The notes under the pieces are model-generated. The model was not told the DNA's origin, did no database searches, and saw only the letters and a program-made list of their open reading frames with translations. This document shows, piece after piece, positions 62,560 to 64,000 of a stretch of DNA of 64,000 nucleotides; position 1 is the first letter of the stretch, and each line of letters begins with the position of its first letter. A program made the translations under genes and the position numbers. The stretch is from Roseburia zhanii (GTDB taxonomy: Bacteria; Bacillota; Clostridia; Lachnospirales; Lachnospiraceae), in NCBI RefSeq assembly GCF_014287635.1, contig NZ_JACOPH010000001.1:248001-312000 (forward strand), in the 5' to 3' direction.

Positions 62560-62830
62560 TTTGGGGAGCAATCCGGGCACCAGCCGGGGTTGTTCCCGGT
62601 GTGGGTGCGCCTAGCGGCGCACGTTTCTAATGGGTTAAAGTCCCGAATCCGCCCGGTAGTGGGAAGGATATAGCCGAAGGGTGTCCATCGTGAGATGGAA
62701 TCTGAAGGAAGCTGGAAGTGAGGAACATACTAACTCATGGGCAAATCTCTGGTCTGACGAACAGAAATCTCATATAAGGTTATGCGTGAGGATAAGGCTG
62801 CCCACCAAGTCGAAGTCCAATAACTACACG
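62560..62830 (+). mobile_element. 5' remnant of a group II intron (domain I region)
   Basis: The run contains blocks typical of bacterial group II intron domain I: GTGCGCCTAGCGGCGCAC, TAATGGGTTAAAGTCCCG, AGCCGAAGGGTGTCCATCGT, GAATCTGAAGGAAGCTGGA and AAGTCGAAGTCCAATAAC. The intron-encoded reverse transcriptase and domains V/VI are absent; unrelated coding sequence follows at once. Confidence 0.65.
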
Positions 62831-62839
62831 GAATCATGC

Positions 62840-63016
62840 ATGATAAATGAGGCAGTTGACAATCTTGACATGGATGGCATGCAGCAGGTTGCCGATGAAC
62901 TGAAAAGCTGTATCTTTACTGGAGCAGAGAGCGAAAAAGCTAAGAAGCTGATTGATGCGATCGAGGAGATGGATGTGGATATCTGTCTGGAGATTATGGA
63001 TAGCTGGGGTGTGTAA
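62840..63016 (+). pseudogene. Short C-terminal fragment, Hpt-like
   Basis: 58 residues (MINEAVDNLDMDGMQQVADE start, ending CLEIMDSWGV). The pattern of two amphipathic helices resembles the C-terminal tail of Hpt/hybrid-kinase proteins in this family of bacteria. It follows the intron remnant directly in a frame that runs through it. It is probably the far end of a larger gene that the intron and a deletion have destroyed. It could instead be a small real protein. Confidence 0.35.
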
Positions 63017-63090
63017 GGGATATATTCAAAAATTATGTATGCAATAGAATACATGTTACATCATTGTTTGTAGAGATCATTATAAAGATT

Positions 63091-63119
63091 AAGCACCTGT
63101 TATAGGGTGCTTTTTCTTT
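63091..63119 (+). terminator. Terminator
   Basis: AAGCACC pairs with GGGTGCTT, followed by a T-rich tail. Confidence 0.75.
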
Positions 63120-63230
63120 ACTCAGAAATATTATAAAAAAAGGTGTAACCAGAAGAAAATAAATCGTACTTATATTGTGAAAGGAGAAACAACTAAACTG
63201 AAGTAAAAGGGAAAAAGGAAGGAGATTAGC

Positions 63231-64000
63231 ATGAAGAGAAAAAAGATTTCATTATGTCTGGCTGGAATTCTTTTATGTGCCAGTGCATTAGGAGGAGCAG
63301 ATAGGGCATATGCAACAGAATCAAATGATGAAAAGATTCTTGCAGAAATTGAGAAAAGGGAAGAAAATGTTATCGATGAGGAATATTTAGAAAATGAAAA
63401 TGAAGCCGTTTTAAATAATGAAATGATAACAGAATATGTAGACGAATACAAGGAAGAAACAGGGGAATATCCGGAATATTATGCTGGAACATATGTGAAT
63501 GATGATGGAAATTTGGTTGTATGTGTTACTGATGATTCATCAGAAATTACGGAGAACATGATGGATGTGGCAGATAATGAGGACATTATTATTCAGGAGG
63601 TGGAAACAAATATCAATGATATCATGGATCTATACGATTTTATTGGTGATATCTATGAAGAGGCTTACGAGGAATATGTGGATAACGAAGAAATGAACGC
63701 TGTAACCGACGAAGATGAAGAGTATGCCGAAATGTTAGATTCTATGACGGGTTATTATGTGGATGAAGAAAATAATAACATTGTTATAGAATTAAAAGAT
63801 CTGGATACTCAGAAAGTAGAGGCTTTTAAAGAATTATTTTCTGATGATAGCTGTATTGTTTTTGAGGAGGGGGAGCAGGTAACATAAACAACAGGTTGGA
63901 GGCCTGGTAGAAAAATATATACACCATCAAGTTCAATGAGTACAGGATATCGTGCGTATTGGTATAGTCCTTCAGGAAAAAAATATAAAGGAAATAGTTT
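63231..64000 (+). pseudogene. Secreted acidic protein, propeptide-like, with frame continuing past an in-frame TAA to the window edge
   Basis: The first ORF is 218 residues (63231-63887). It has a signal peptide ending near AYA, then a very acidic region (MITEYVDEYKEETGEYPEYY, VCVTDDSSEITENMMD) resembling the N-terminal propeptide of secreted S1-type proteases. After TAA at 63885-63887 the same frame stays open for 37 codons to the edge and reads TTGWRPGRKIYTPSSSMSTG, then YRAYWYSPSGKKY, which looks like the start of the mature domain. So the gene is either broken by one nonsense change or read through. The 3' end is outside the window. GGAGG precedes ATG 63231. Confidence 0.5.

Noticed and set aside
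62681..63016. A 111-codon ORF taken as one gene
   Set aside because: Its first half is group II intron domain I sequence and has no coding character. Only the last 58 codons look like protein.
1..64000. tRNA, rRNA, riboswitch and prophage genes
   Set aside because: I looked for cloverleaf ends, conserved rRNA blocks, common riboswitch cores and phage structural proteins and saw none I could support. A covariance-model scan would be needed to exclude weak cases.

Overview
The window looks like a Gram-positive, endospore-lineage gut anaerobe of the Lachnospiraceae (Roseburia/Agathobacter-like). The reasons are moderate-to-low GC, AGGAGG-type ribosome binding sites, SpoVG, a two-subunit GlgC/GlgD pair, DnaD and DnaI-type helicase-loading proteins, DUF4317 and DUF6465 proteins, TcdA, and BspA-like and GLUG-repeat surface proteins. 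The genus is an inference from protein style only. No rRNA, tRNA or CRISPR array was recognised.

Layout. 1-9.2 kb: the end of a lectin-domain surface protein, a lone carbamate kinase, and three consecutive cell-wall hydrolases (an amidase with eight FnIII repeats and a glucosaminidase, an FnIII-glucosaminidase, and a lipoprotein amidase). 9.2-11.1 kb: a convergent membrane GGDEF protein. 11.1-12.6 kb: a gene-free stretch with two tandem, near-identical small-RNA candidates whose terminator stems covary, followed by a roughly 790-bp element made of two long imperfect palindromes. 12.6-20.1 kb: a beta-galactoside locus (AraC regulator, sugar-binding lipoprotein, two permeases, LacZ). 20.2-22.3 kb: an LTA-synthase-like sulfatase. 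22.7-26.3 kb: a MacAB-type efflux operon. 26.4-30.5 kb: a small Arg-rich protein, a large anchored protein with a degenerate C39-like end, an HPr-like protein and a DUF6465 protein.

30.6-35.6 kb, minus strand: murC, dnaD-like, dnaI-like and prs. Four DnaA-box 9-mers lie just upstream of the dnaD-dnaI pair. 35.8-48.3 kb, plus strand: glgC-glgD, spoVG, pth, mfd, a PrsA-like foldase, a heterodimeric ABC exporter and shikimate kinase. The spoVG/pth/mfd/prs neighbourhood resembles the Bacillus arrangement. 48.9-55.8 kb: murA, DUF4317, tcdA, a sugar O-acetyltransferase, a lipoprotein and a two-domain PPK2 (Pap-type) phosphotransferase.

55.8-64 kb is an accessory zone. It holds an AAA/DUF4143 ATPase between 160-bp direct repeats, a GLUG/BspA surface protein, remnants of a BspA-like gene, a second AAA ATPase, a PrgI-like conjugation gene and a group II intron, a Phd/RelE-type toxin-antitoxin pair, and a secreted protein whose frame continues past an in-frame stop.

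The strongest unexpected signal is a family of short palindromic insertion elements at 26.3, 48.6, 52.5 and 55.8 kb. They share GTTACWGTTCA-type terminal inverted repeats. Three copies have perfect, unrelated 8-bp target duplications and the fourth has a 6/8 match. They range from 27 to 143 bp and carry no transposase, so they behave like MITEs.
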